Assembly: GCA_029204225.1 (NCBI GenBank)
Contig: CM055114.1
Location: 10,713,634-10,777,633, forward strand
DNA from: Diphasiastrum complanatum
Taxonomy: Eukaryota; Streptophyta; Lycopodiopsida; Lycopodiales; Lycopodiaceae
DNA length: 64,000 nt
Direction of reading: 5' to 3'
The translations under genes and the position numbers were made by a program. The notes below the pieces were generated by a model. That model ran no database searches, was not told the origin of the DNA, and saw nothing but the letters and a program-made list of their open reading frames with translations. Below, one piece after another: positions 1-11,442 of the stretch; the stretch's first letter is position 1, and every line of letters begins with the position of its first letter.

Positions 1-2866
1 TTATCAGATAAACACAGGTGATGGGATTGATTTGGACTGCTCAGCAGGCGTTATCATCTCGTCAAGAAATGTCACAAGCATCATGAGGACTGCTTTTTTT
101 TTCTGTGGATAATCCATGTTGGTCAGAAAATCCTAATGGACTATTTTTCAAGATACCATTGCCTTAATAGTGCTTTCTTCCGGGGAAGGAGAGGAAGTTT
201 TGACAACCTTTTTGGTTGAAGGTTTCTCCTGGGCATCAATATTGAACATCTCATATGAAAACATCTGAAGGTGCCAGAGGATTATTATAAGGGTTTTTTA
301 TTAGTTAAGCAGCTATACCCATTGCTGAAAAGTAGCCTGATGTATTCTGTTCATGAAATACATGCTTAAAAGTCCAATGAGCATTATTGCTTTAGTTGGC
401 CACACTGTTATTAATAAATGTTTTCCCCAAAAGGTGGTTTTGTGTGATTCCTCTTCACCACTGATTATTGTGTTTCCTTGATATGGTACTTGAAAACTGC
501 CAGGACCAATCAGGCACTAGCTTGCAAAAAGCGTCGTTGTAGTCTTATGTTCCTTCTAATAAACAGCAATCTATGCTGGAAACTGAAAGCTATTGCCTGT
601 TTTTGCTGTTGCTGGACCGAGTGACCTATAGAGATGCCTTAAACTGCAAAGCATCAACACTGCGGAATCTGTGTTCTATGAACATGAAAGAGTCTAGACC
701 AAGACCCTCAAAGTTCAGGTATGTATTCTTTCAAAGATTGAACGATTATGGCCTGTGCTGTTGCTAATTGCTTAGGTACAGCACCCTTTTTTCATGTTAT
801 TTTTTTCTTTTCCCTTTTATTCAGCTTTGACAATCATTCTTACTCCCAAGAAGGCCATAATCTGTTCCCTAATGTCTTGTCTTAGCGGATTTTACCAGCA
901 ACATATCGATAATTGGATTGAATCACTTAGACACATTCTTGGCCAGCAGCATTTTGGATTAATTTTTATCGCCTTCTGGTTTCTTTTGTGATGGTAACCT
1001 GTTACTCGTGTAATAGTTCAGAATTCAAGAACTTGTGAGGTGTCCAAAGCATTTGAATGTCGAAGGACCGTAGGGAGTTTTTGGCCCTCAAAGGAAGGTA
1101 ATTATCTCACATGCTTGAAGGTCTACAGCATATATGAGTTATTTGTTTCGCAAAGTTTTACGCATGTTTGCGGTTTGAAATTTATAATAATCTTTTATTG
1201 CAATGGCTCTTTTTCTCAATTCAAATAGCAAACTCCAATAGTAAGAAGCGGCATATATTATTTTCTTTCCTAAAAACTGTTAAAAGATTTTCTCTCCTCG
1301 GCAGGTAATAGAGATATTTTACATTCATTTCAATGTTTTTACCTACCACTTAGCAGCAGAAAGCCAACCAAATTCAGGTGCAAAGAGGATGAAAATTTGG
1401 GTTGAGGAAAATGCCAGCCCGAGTGGACTATTAGAGGCTCCTGCAAGCCTCAATCTCATTCATGTTCACACTTTCAAAGAGGGGGTGAAGGGGTAAGTGT
1501 TGAGGCCTGCATTCCCCTCTGACGAAAAGCTCAGGGTGGCATTTAGCTCCCCCATCAAATTTTGACCTCAAAGAGAGAAAAGGTAGCAAGCCAAGGCGAT
1601 ACATGTCAGAGTGATGAGAGTTTTTTGTGAAAAGCAACATAGTCATACACATTTTTGTACTTTGTCGAGGTTTAATATTTCTCGTCATTTTTGACATGTT
1701 GAGCGAGCCCTTGTTGTATGAACTTATGATTGGGCCTTGGAGAACAAATGTAGAGGACACTCATGTGCATCTTTTGTTATTTATAAATGCATTGTCTTAC
1801 ACAAGTACCTTATCTAGGTTGTTTTTCTCTCCTAAGAAAATTGTCATGATTGTATGCAAAAAAGGTATTTGACATGGTCAAAGGGAACTTTGATGCACTT
1901 CATCCTATTGCAACAAAACTGGCCCACTAGTTCGAAAAATTATACATGCCTATATATCCGCTCAGGTGCGCATGTATGTGCATGTGCACATGGATGTGTT
2001 TGTGCATTTGTGTATGCATATAAACTCATATACTAATCCATGTTTGGTAGTTTTGTTGCAAAATCTCTATATCAATCAAAGCATCTACTTTATTATATTG
2101 ACAAAAGTTTCTAAATACGATTTTAATACACATGTTCCAATGCTTCTTGAGTATGTCCTTTTACCTCCTCAATCATTCATTTAAAAAACATGTAGATATT
2201 CTATGAAATCTATATTGCCCCAAAAGGCTACTTATTATTTGTGCAAAAGAATGAGGTGATTGCATTATATGCATCAAATATGACTTTGTTTGAGTCTTAT
2301 TTTATGTATGCTAGAACCAAATCTGTTCATGTGCATGATTCACTACGATTTACATTCAATTAAATGTCTATTTTCATGTTAAAGCTGAAAAATTATTATA
2401 TTTTGTATTATTACATTGATGCCATTTGTTTGTCAGTTAAAATTTGACTTATTATTGAATTAAACATTTTCTTATTTATAGGACTACCCTTCTAAAACCT
2501 CCTTGGCAAAAGAAGTAAAAAATGATCTATGGAGCTAAACTAGATCAACACAAGAGGTGTCAACTATTAGCGAATGTCAGAGATGGTGGTCATTATGGCA
2601 GTATACTAAAAAGAGTTTATTGCTTATGGACTAGTTGGAATTGGGACATTGTGAAAAGTGAGAAAAGCTAGCTAGTTATTAGTGTTGCTAGGTGTCATCA
2701 TGAGGTTGGACCTCATTGATCCTCATCATGTGTACATACTTTCATGCTTATTCTATTATGTACATGCATTCATTTTCCATTCGCTTTAGTAGAAGAAGTG
2801 TCAGAGCTGTGTTTCTCCTAATTGTGGAGTATTGTATGAAAATTTTCATTTTCTTTGTATAGGTAT

Positions 2867-2906
2867 GAGAGAGGGAGGGAGGGAGGGAGGGAGGGAAGGA
2901 GGGAGA
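2867..2906. repeat. GGGA microsatellite
   Basis: About nine tandem GGGA units with one GGAA interruption. It lies directly before the 18-bp tandem duplication at 2908-2943. Confidence 0.85.
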
Positions 2907-2907
2907 T

Positions 2908-2943
2908 CAATTCATCACACCTTGACAATTCATCACACCTTGA
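2908..2943. repeat. 18-bp perfect tandem duplication
   Basis: The unit CAATTCATCACACCTTGA occurs twice in direct succession. It is probably a replication-slippage product next to the GGGA tract. Confidence 0.9.
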
Positions 2944-4147
2944 CTTGGTATATAATTGCCAAGTATAGTCTTTTTTCTTACCCTTTGGAATGATATCCTT
3001 GGTTGCCTCATATCTATCATGGCCATATCTGAGGTTGATGCTAGTTTTAGGCCACTATCTTAGACGAGCCCTAGGTTTTTAGTTTAGGTTGAAAAATTAT
3101 TTTGCATATTGTTTGACCTCTTTGGAAAAGATCAAGCTTCCAATAGAAAAGATCTATCATCCACAAGACAGAAGAGTTAGTATACTTTGGATCAAGTATA
3201 AAGATCCAAACTCTTGTGACAAGCCCTTATGACTGATTGTAATGTGAGATCATATAAAAATGTGTGGCAACCCTATTATCAATCATAATGTATAATTCTA
3301 GATTTTTCTTCTTCGAATTGGTAGTTGTCGGTGAAATGAGTGCCAATTATGAAGTTTAGGATTGATTGTACTGATTGTGTTGATGGGCTAATTGTCACCA
3401 CTCATTTTGTTTGTGAGTTTTGTGAATTTTAATTTGTTTCTTTCTATTGGCAATGTTCAAGCTTCTTTGGTTTGGTTCAATACACTCACATATCAAACTA
3501 ATGCTTATTACTGTCGAAACTTGTTCCGTAGTGAATAATATTTTAAATGGTTTCACTTGAAGATTTCGGACTAAAATTTTAAGGCATTTGTATTATGCCT
3601 TGAGCCATCATGTACCCTAATTTGGTGCTGTACAAGTGTCCGGTTAAGGGTAGTGTGAACCTAATAATCCAATGTTGAGATCTTGAACCACCTCAAGTAT
3701 ATATATGCTCTCTATTAATGTACTAATAACTCAAGTGAATAGAGTGAATTCAAGCGTTTGGTGTCTCTATCTCTTGATGGCAATCTTTATGTTGGAAAGG
3801 CAGTTCTTTATGGTTTGAGTGATCCATTGAGAAGATCTAAGCTTTGTATGTAGTGATTTAGCTTTTCTTCAAGTTTAGGTGGAGAGTGGCCAAGTTTCAT
3901 TAATATCCGTGACAATCTGTGAGTAAATTTTTTGCAAGTTTGCTTCTACACATGGTTTACTGATTATGTAGCACATGGCATACCATGTAATATCAATTGC
4001 ATTCTGTCTCTAACTACAAGAAGATACTGCCTAGATGCAAAAATTTCAATAGATTTTAATGTAAACCGATTGTGAGGGAGACAACTTTGGAAGTGACATT
4101 GGTTGTCTCCACTCTATACTACTAATAATCCTCTTAGTGTCTTGATA

Positions 4148-4395
4148 GGTGTCATAAGATTCATGTGAGTCCAAAATTGGACCCAACTCTAAAAAATTAA
4201 ACTCTAAGTCTAAAATTGACTTTGGGCCTCAAGTTTTATTTTAATTACAAAGGGGCCCAAGTCTATTATTTTATTTACAACTCAACTTCCATGCTCATTG
4301 GGCCATGGGCTTATACGTGCAGGATGCCATGCCCTCACAACACATTTTATTGGCCAATATTATTTATTTACAATATGTCGGGAATACCCCCAACA
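4148..4395 (-). mobile_element. Gypsy-type LTR fragment (same family as 18119)
   Basis: Read on the minus strand, this begins TGTTGGGGGTATTCCC and matches the start of the plus-strand LTR at 18119 base for base over long runs for roughly 245 bp. Both copies contain TAAATAAATAATATTGGCC. Similarity stops near 4148, so this copy is truncated. The two copies form a widely spaced inverted repeat about 14 kb apart. Retroelement coding remnants lie directly upstream on the minus strand (4400-5430). Confidence 0.75.
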
Positions 4396-4399
4396 GAGT

Positions 4400-4923
4400 A
4401 AGGTATCTAAGGGCATCCTAATATTACTTTTCAACAGATCAATTAGGATAGCGATGTGGTCTTTTTCCTCTTCCTTGCTATGGAAAGGGACTTCGAAACC
4501 AGAATGCTCATTTGTATTCTGTCCAGTCTCACGGATGCACTACAGTAACCTAGGATTCACTAGGGAGTGAGGAGAAGCGGTCGTGGGCTATTGATCGTTA
4601 CCACCGTCAGGTTGATGTTGATCATGCTCTCAGGCTACTTTTCTAGCCTGATCTAGGGCTTGGGCTTCTCTCACCCACTCCTTCATTCTCCTAAAGTTAC
4701 CTTGCTCAATTGTGGGGTTAAGGTACTCTCCTACTTATAAAGAGCGTGAAGATCCACTAGCAGAACTAGTGGTAGTAGACTTGGACGGCTCTTTTTCTTT
4801 TCTCATATGGGCTCTCGTCTGGATGAATACTGGCATCGCAGATGCCTTGGGCTCTCCTACCACACTCATCAAATGCAGAGGGGTAGAGACTTCTCCTTGC
4901 TTCTCCTGTCTAATTGGACACAT
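4400..4923 (-). pseudogene. Retroelement polyprotein remnant, family unclear
   Basis: One minus-strand frame reads for about 170 codons with roughly four in-frame stops, from a methionine at 4923 towards the LTR fragment at 4395. It includes a Ser/Thr-rich stretch followed by a charged helical-looking segment (EYLNPTIEQGNFRRMKEW). No catalytic motif is visible. A gag-type zinc knuckle lies just upstream (5312-5430) and a MITE sits between them, so this is most likely the continuation of the same broken gag-like ORF. It could instead be an extra ORF of the element whose LTR follows. Confidence 0.4.
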
Positions 4924-4930
4924 GACATTA

Positions 4931-5298
4931 GAGGAATTTTGAGTTCAAAAACGACCCTTTAAGAATTCGTGCAAGATGTAGTTTATATTATTTAAATATT
5001 ATAACACTAATACTTTTGACTTGCCATAACTTTTTTCATCATAGCTTAGAAGTATGTCATGTAACACATCATTGGAAAGCCCTTGTTGAGCGCTTTCCAA
5101 TGCACCAAACTCCGCTAAATTTGGACTTACCACTAAAAAGTTATGCCATTTTTAGTGTGGAATCAAAATGTGGCTCAAAAAGTTACGTTACTTAGATCTC
5201 AAATTTGAGTGTTTCGATTGGTCCATGTGTAAGAAAAAATTGAGAAAAAATATAAAAACAATCTTTACAAAGGGTTTTTTTTGGATTTAGAACTCCTC
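4931..5298. mobile_element. MITE-like element with terminal inverted repeats
   Basis: The left end GAGGAATTTTGAGTTC and the inverted right end (GAGGAGTTCTAAATCC) form imperfect terminal inverted repeats, followed inward by a shared CCCTTT. The element is about 368 bp, AT-rich and has no coding capacity. It is flanked by TA on both sides (TTA left, TAA right). This fits a Tc1/mariner-like (Stowaway-type) MITE; a Harbinger-like origin is possible because the left flank is TTA. It separates two parts of a minus-strand retroelement ORF. A related end occurs at 44930. Confidence 0.6.
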
Positions 5299-5311
5299 TA
5301 ATGGATATGGA

Positions 5312-5430
5312 TGTCGTGCGCAATCCTGGCAAAGAGGCATAAAGTTGTCGTGTGGCTTGTTAGGGCACTTGACGATTCTATGGTTCTGTCCACATCCATA
5401 GCACTTGATGGGAGCTCTGAATCTGGTACT
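5312..5430 (-). pseudogene. Gag zinc-knuckle fragment
   Basis: The minus strand encodes a CCHC-like motif, CYGCGQNHRIVKC (C-x2-C-x3-H-x4-C, one residue shorter than the usual knuckle), followed by a further CQDC pair. Such motifs bind RNA in the nucleocapsid part of retroelement Gag. The reading frame is cut off by LTR family 1 on one side and by the MITE on the other. Removing the MITE still leaves a frameshift to the segment at 4400-4923. Confidence 0.6.
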
Positions 5431-5433
5431 TAT

Positions 5434-6655
5434 TGAAGAAACATTTTGTTTCTAATTCCAAAGCTTTGCTAGCTTCCAATTTTCAACCTTTGACAAAAGA
5501 CAACATGATACGACACGACACAAAATCAGTCGTGCTCCACGAATAGCCAACAAGATAAGCCAAGTGCCATGGGGTGCAGGTATCTGATCTGATATCATGA
5601 CATCATCAGAAGTGTTTTAGATCGTGGCTAATCTGCCACTCTTGTAATTCGCGAATTAGTTGTAGATGTTTAATCTTTCTAATCTGTAAGTTACAAGAAC
5701 GTGACACGAAATTGTTCACGAACTATATACTTTCTGATTTGATGCATATTGTAAGTCTAATGCTAGTAAGCAAGACAAGATATCAGAAGACGAAAAATAT
5801 AGATTACCAGTATGCCTGCGTGCGAGACAATTCTGTATAGGGTCTGTAGATCCACAAGTCCACTAGTAAGTGAGACTCGAATTCATGAGAGAACTGTATT
5901 TCTCTCACGCCAACGCACTACGTGGATCTGCATGTAGTGCTTGAAGAATAAAAAAAATCAATAGATAATTTTGTAACTGTTGTGCACATTATTATTCTAG
6001 ATGATTGTATGATCTTGTATGTAAATTTGTCTGCTACTATTCATGTGTCTGATTCGCTTGTTCATTCTATTCCGCACTTTGGTTTGATCTTGTTGAATGC
6101 TACATTATTCTGTTAACGTAGATCAGCTATGTCTGACTACTCTCTGAAGGATTGTAGGAGTGATACAGCCGGCAGTGACCATCGATCACATTTGAATTCT
6201 TGACGAACTGATCTCATTCGTGAATCTATTCACTTCATAATTTGCTTTGCTTCGCTTCACGATCACCTGGCTACAAGGGCAAATCAATTACAGAGCTCAC
6301 CTAGGTTTTGTTTCGTTTCGTCTCATCTCGTCTCATCTCATTATAGAGCTTGATTGATCTTGTCGTGAATTCTTCTGTTTTGTTTCGTTTCGTTTCACGA
6401 TCTGTGTGCTTCCAGCATGAATCAGAGCTCGTTTAGTTTTGCTTCGCTTCGGTTCATTTTGTTTTCGTTTAGAATTCGTCTCGTTTCGTTTGGTTGTGTT
6501 ATAGAGCCTACTTGATCCAACTCAAATAGAAATAATTCGAGTGTCATGAAAAGTTTTGTGAATCGTTCGTGATTTAATTCTATTAGTTTGTCACCAGAGT
6601 TATTGCTAGATCTTTGCATTTTTTGAGTGCGTTTTTCTTGCATATTTTTGCATCA
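5434..6655 (+). mobile_element. Copia LTR, family 1, copy 1
   Basis: A roughly 1.22 kb LTR starting TGAAGAAAC and ending CATCA. It shares many blocks with the copies at 24477-25512 and 41837-42814, for example GTGGCTAATCTGCCACTCTTG, the run around the 'acgcactacgtggat' block, and GATTGTAGGAGTG near the 3' end. A primer-binding site follows immediately, and then a copia gag piece, so this copy acts as a 5' LTR. The 3' part is rich in TTCG/TCTCG runs not seen in the other copies. Confidence 0.8.
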
Positions 6656-6656
6656 A

Positions 6657-6668
6657 TGGTATTAGAGC
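6657..6668 (+). other. Primer-binding site (initiator Met tRNA type)
   Basis: TGGTATTAGAGC lies one base after the LTR end and differs by one base from the standard plant site TGGTATCAGAGC. It marks the start of minus-strand DNA synthesis for the element with LTR copy 1. Confidence 0.75.
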
Positions 6669-6768
6669 CCAGCTTTCATAATCTGACATAGTCAAAAAGC
6701 TATCAGATCCAGGAGGCTAAAGCATTCAAATAATCAACCATCAACAAGTGTACACGAATTCAAAAACA

Positions 6769-7167
6769 ATGGCTTCTATTAGCAGCATACAATCCAAGAT
6801 CTGTACAGTTTTGAATTCGTCAGGATCTAACCGAGAAAGACCAGTGGCATGTCCATCAAAGACAAGTCTTTGGCCCTATACACCAAGAAGAAAGATTATT
6901 CTAAGGGCAAGAATCAAGTGCAGCAGCAATAACAGAAGCCTCATACTCAAGCTGAGAATAGTGGATCGCGCAAGAAGCTTTTCTGTAGATATTGCAATTA
7001 GAGAGCCAATCATGACATCAAAGAGTGTCATATCCGCATCTACAATGGCATATACAATGGCATCTACAAGAGTGTCATATCCGCATTCTATCTTCTCACT
7101 ATGGGAGGTTGGAATACACAACAAATTCGACTTCCTTTGTGAAGTTAGGTGGATTTCCAACATGTAA
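6769..7167 (+). pseudogene. Copia gag remnant with zinc knuckle
   Basis: The ATG at 6769 starts a short gag-like reading (MASISSIQSKI), but the downstream gag features lie in another frame. That frame contains a basic stretch (LALYTKKKDYSKGKNQ) and then a zinc knuckle around 6971-7025 (CRYCN ... HDIKEC) with an in-frame stop inside it. The large central part of gag is missing. After the knuckle an 18-20 bp stretch (tctacaatggcatatacaatgg) is locally repeated. Together with the LTR and primer site, this is the 5' end of a truncated copia element. Confidence 0.65.
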
Positions 7168-7429
7168 TAAGGAAGTTAACTCAACCTTTTTGCCCTAGAA
7201 TAAAACCCTAGTCTATTTTCTAGAGTCATGCTTGGTAGATACTTAGTTGGTCAAATTTTCACCTTAAATCTAGGATTTAGGTCCTATAAAGTAGGAATCA
7301 CTACCAAAATGACATGATCAACCCTATGGACTTGACCTAACCTAAATAAGGAGTCGATTTCCATTTGGCTTCTTGGTCTCACATGTGTAGAATCCACTTA
7401 GTACAAAATTTACATTATACTACATGGTT
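7168..7429. other. Unassigned sequence between copia gag and gypsy leader
   Basis: No ORF, motif or repeat that I can name. It is probably the join between two retroelement fragments. Confidence 0.4.
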
Positions 7430-8005
7430 TTTTGATCAAGCTAGATTTGCCAATTTTTGCCAATTCTTCACAATTACATCTAGACCGAGTCTTGGCAATA
7501 TTACATCTCGACCGAGTTGACTCTTGGCTCCATCTCGATCAGAATAAGTCATTGCATATCATCTCGACCGACTCTTGCCTCTCGACTGAGTCTTCCACAT
7601 CAGTCTCGATTGAGCCGAGTCCCGAATCTTAATCAAATCAACTGCATAAAATCTCGACTGAGCCTTTTCTCTCGACTGAGTTGAGTTCTGAATCTTGACC
7701 GAATCTTCTGCATACTATCTCGACTGAGCCTTTTAGACTTTGACTCTCGAGCAAGCATTTTGGACTTGACTCTCGACCGAGCCGAGTGTTTACCTTGAAC
7801 AACAATAGAGTCCTTGTTTGACCTCTAGCCAAGCCCTTTGACACTGATATCAGCCAAATTCTTTGCAATACCCATACCCTAAATATTGTGCCATTTGGTT
7901 GAATACTACACTCACAACTCTAAGAACTATAACTTACCCTAAGTCTACATCCAGAGTCTTGACTTCAAAAAAAAAAAACCACAAAAACAGTACAGTCTTT
8001 ATAAG
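7430..8005 (+). repeat. Gypsy leader with degenerate TCTCGACCGA repeats
   Basis: Variants of ATCTCGACCGAGT / CTCTCGACTGAGCC recur about a dozen times between about 7477 and 7790, separated by short variable segments. The same core occurs in the leader of the gypsy element at 58736-60684, and both leaders run into gag genes that start with closely related residues. This stretch is therefore the untranslated leader of that gypsy family. The last part is A-rich just before the gag ATG. Confidence 0.65.
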
Positions 8006-8275
8006 ATGGATCGACATTACGATCCCAATTTGATAGAAGACTATCCATCCGAAATGGTGTCACCTACTACTGAATAAGTCAATGAGTCATCACATGCTAA
8101 AGCTCACCTTAATGGGACTTTTGCCAGCCATGGACCTCGTATTGAAAAACTTACACCAAAGCTCAATATCCCTAAATACGACGGTAATTCGGACCCTAAA
8201 AGATTTTTACAAGTCTTTGAGAATGCATGCAAAGTTTATGGTGAAACAACTAATGATGCAATAGATTACATCTAG
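8006..8275 (+). pseudogene. Ty3/gypsy gag, N-terminal fragment
   Basis: The frame opens with MDRHYDPNLIEDYPSE and, after one in-frame stop, continues to the capsid-type motif PKYDGNSDPKRFLQVFENA. It is the same family as the gag at 60685-61355 (MDQHNEPQVPDDYPYE ... PKFDGTSDPQRFLQIFENA). It ends at a stop at 8273 and later gag sequence is missing. Gag would form the virus-like particle. This fragment is non-functional. Confidence 0.75.
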
Positions 8276-9480
8276 CTTTGGTAATCACTACTGAAAACAG
8301 TAAACTAACTAATTGTACATTTATTACAGTATCACATTTGAAGCTTATAATAACGAATCAAATCAAAACTAATTTCTAACTCTCTCTCTTAAGCTCAAAT
8401 GTGGTAAGAGTGAAAAATAATAATTTGTCGCAATGTTTGGAGTGTCCAAAAGATGTTATGCATGTCCTGCTACTCTATACTTGACTCACACTCAAGCACA
8501 CCAACAAACCACTAGGTTTAACTCACAAAGTATCATGCAAACACAATGCTCATACAAAGAGTCTACCATACTCTTGACCAACTGACTCGTCCCCATCCAA
8601 CTTGAACACAAGTGGACCACATGAACGACATGGCTCAAATTGAGGAAATCCCACTACCACCACGAGACTTACATCCTCCATCTAGCTAGGCTGACATCCT
8701 ATTAGGCACTTACAAGCACAAACCTGTAAAGCTGACATAAATGAGCAACATGAGAAAATCTTACTGCCACCATAAGACTATACCCTCACTGGATAAACAT
8801 CTAGTAGACATAGCGACAAGTCAATGAGCATACAATGACTACTTTGTTCCAGACGTAGCAAATGCACAAGCACATATGATTCCAACTCAGATCTAGACCC
8901 TTGCGACAGGTAACATGCAAGCCCAAACACACTCATGCAAACCAACACGAATGATAAAGCATCAAATACATGACCAAGTCCTGCCCATAAGTGGTATCCT
9001 ATCGTACCAACACCTGTGCCACCTGTAGATCCGCTGCTACACCACTGGTCACCAAATCAGGTTCTCAACCATGGCTCTACACCTATAACCAAGATGCCCT
9101 CACGTCCACGCATATCCAAATGGCCAATAAGTCCTGAAAGCTGATCCCCATCCATTCCCGATGCTCCAAGCACACGAGTCTACCAAGGATTCAATGAATG
9201 AATGTACGTAAAACTCACCATAGCTATACTTGAGTAGCTCACCCATCTCCCAAAGATACTGATGATGATTTGCCTCTCCTACATCCCATGTAGGCTCAAC
9301 TTCCCATGCTTGATGTGGCCAACTTGACCAGTATATAGGCCTCCCACCAAGTAGCCTATCTTAGCAACACATCCATCATAGTGTCCAAGCCAAAGCAAAT
9401 TCAAACTAGATCCATCATCGTGGTAAACAACTCATCCACGATCCATAGCATATCAGGTAGGATAGCTCTGTACCCTGTAC
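8276..9480. other. No feature recognised (1.2 kb)
   Basis: C-rich, G-poor sequence on the plus strand with no convincing ORF. A minus-strand frame open for about 80 codons near 9000-9350 is unusually Trp-rich because of frequent CCA triplets, and I do not regard it as coding. Confidence 0.4.
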
Positions 9481-9489
9481 CATCTGATC

Positions 9490-9845
9490 AACAAGTCAAT
9501 AGGCTGATCCATATAAATCTCTTCTTCTAGATATCCATTTAGAAATGCATTAGAGACATCCAGTTGAAGAACTTGCCAATTGAAAAAACAAGCAAGAGAA
9601 ATTATGATTCTAATTGATATCATCTTTGCAACTAGAGCAAAGGTCTCCTCATAATCAAGTCCATAAACTTGAGCAAAACCTTTAGCACAAAGCCTAGCCT
9701 TGTACTTGTTGATTGTGCCATCTTGATTATACTTGAATCAAAAAACCCACTTGCAACCAATGGTGTGCTTGTTGGATGGAAGATCCACAAGCTCCCATGT
9801 CTTATTGGCCATCAAAGCATCATATTCCTCCTTCATGGCAAGGTG
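9490..9845 (-). pseudogene. Copia element A: reverse transcriptase, N-terminal part
   Basis: The minus strand encodes the first part of a copia RT, including GCKWVF, KYKARLCAKGFAQ and [16 protein letters not shown], with at least one in-frame stop. The sequence ends near 9490, before the YVDD catalytic box, so polymerase function is lost. It follows directly from the integrase C-terminal region at 9846-10433. RNase H and the 3' LTR are absent. Confidence 0.8.
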
Positions 9846-10433
9846 TCATTCCTTCGAGTTGAGTGCATCATTTACATCCTTTGGATCCTCATGAGAAATA
9901 AAATAAGCACAATTAGTGGAGTTGATTTCCACTTGCTTGCCTCTATCTTCATAGGTAAGCCTTCTAGGCTCGGATCTTTCTCTTTGAGATTTCCTTGGTG
10001 AAAAGATTCGAGGTGACTCCTCCTCAATTCTCGGCCCCATCTCTCCATGATAATCTTCAAGGGTGATGACTGAAGTATCTTTGTGAGAATCTTTGATCTC
10101 GGCCTCCTCAAGAATGTATTTTTGATCTTCATGGAATATAACATCTCTACTCTCAATTATAGTTGAGGTAGAGGGAACATAGACTCTATAAGCTTTCTTG
10201 TTGGATGCATATCCAACCATGATCCCTTTAATAGAATTAGGATCATCTCTTTTCCTCGTTTCCAAGGGCACATTAACAAAGCAAGCACAACCAAAAACTC
10301 TAAGGTGATCTACCTTAGGTTTCTTCTTAAGCAAGACTTCAAAAGGTGAATTTCCAGCAAGTGCATTGTGAGGTAATCTATTGCACAAATAGTTTGCACA
10401 ATTTATAGCTTCACCCCAATGTTCAATAGGCAA
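9846..10433 (-). pseudogene. Copia element A: integrase C-terminal region
   Basis: A 195-codon open frame. It has the usual copia post-core landmarks: LCNRLPHNALAG, the LRVFGCACFVNVP segment, a GIMVGYASNKKAYRVYVPS stretch, then RDVIFHEDQKY and an acidic/basic linker ending at the start of RT (DALNSKE). A gap with stops at 10434-10556 separates it from the integrase core upstream. It belongs to the same polyprotein as the neighbours at 9490-9845 and 10557-11420. Confidence 0.85.
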
Positions 10434-10556
10434 AGAAGCTGCTACTCAAATTGCTTTAGCACATTCACATAGAAATATGTTTTTCCTCTCAGCCATTCCA
10501 TTTTGAGATGGAGAATAAGCACAAGAAAACTCTCTCTTTATTCCTCCACCTTCACA

Positions 10557-11420
10557 TTATTCATGAAACTTGTTGGAGATGTATTCACCTCCTCCATCAC
10601 ATCTTAAAGCTTTAAATTTGAAAGAAAACTGTTTCTCAACATAAGCTTTGAAGATTAGGAGGTGATAAAAAACCATAGCCTTTGAAAAAAGTAGATACAT
10701 CCAAGTATATCTAGTAAAGTCATCAATAAAGGTGACAAAACATGTTGCACCACCACTACTTTTAGAAAAGAAAAAATGTACATTTGAGTGCATAAGCTCC
10801 AAAGGATGAGTAGTCTTTATAAAAGACTTCTGATATGGCTTTTTGTGTGACTTTGCAATGGCACAAGCCTCACAAGGCTTGAAATCTTTAGAAAGAGATT
10901 TTGGAAGACCAATAGTCTTTACCTTCTTAGCCATAGAAGACATAGATTTAAAGTTAGGATGACCCAAACTTCTATGCCACAGCTCCTCCTTAGATAACAA
11001 AGCAACTTCACAAAGGTTTGCATTCTCATAAGAATTCAACTTAAAAATTCCACCACATCTAGATCCATCAGCAAAGATCTCTTCATTTTTCTTGATAAAA
11101 CAAGTATTGGAATTGAACTTTACATCACAACCATTATCAAGCAACTTTTCCACACTAATTAATTTCTTTGTGAGTTTTGGAATGAAAAGAACATTAGAAA
11201 GTGCAAGAAATTTTGAAGAAGCAAGTTTCAATGGAATGTTGCCAATTCCTTCTATTGGGCACTCATGATCATTAGCAGTATAAATAGATCTCTTGAGTCC
11301 TTTGTAAGATAAGATTGAGTCAAATGACTCCTTTGAACAGCTCATATGTGAAGAAGCTCCACTATCTATGTACCAAGCTCCATCTTTCTTGAAAGGTGAT
11401 GAAGAAAAACTGGACACCAT
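10557..11420 (-). pseudogene. Copia element A: protease, GAG-pre-integrase and integrase core
   Basis: A 287-codon frame. The protease active site is WYIDSGASSHMS near the N terminus. The zinc-binding HHCC region follows (ELWHRSLGHPNFKS ... CEACAIAKSH), and then the integrase core. The first catalytic Asp is replaced: the usual HSDVH reads HSNVH. The second is present in CDGGGEY. The frame stops before the catalytic Glu, which lies in the disrupted stretch at 10434-10556. The element could not integrate with this enzyme. Confidence 0.85.
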
Positions 11421-11442
11421 GAGTGATCCTTCTCCATCACTT

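Larger units (their letters stand above)
1..4147. other. No gene recognised; AT-rich intergenic sequence
   Basis: I see no coding region here that I can defend. Open frames are short and have no recognisable motif. Local structure includes a TG/CA-rich alternating tract near 1966-2035, a GGGA microsatellite near 2867-2906 and an 18-bp perfect tandem duplication at 2908-2943. A short frame is open from the window edge to about 112 and could be the tail of an exon whose start lies outside the window, but nothing in it identifies a family. Confidence 0.5.

Noticed and set aside
1431-1760. 109-codon minus-strand ORF
   Set aside because: No recognisable motif, and a competing ORF on the other strand overlaps it; insufficient support.
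1966-2035. TG/CA alternating tract as a functional Z-DNA element
   Set aside because: It is short and imperfect, and nothing nearby suggests a regulated gene.
6748-7167. 139-codon plus-strand ORF as a gene
   Set aside because: The zinc knuckle and basic gag region are in a different frame; most of this ORF is a shadow of a broken copia gag.
9000-9350. Minus-strand frame open for about 80 codons, Trp-rich
   Set aside because: Trp excess follows from frequent CCA triplets; no start, no motif and no neighbour that would support it.
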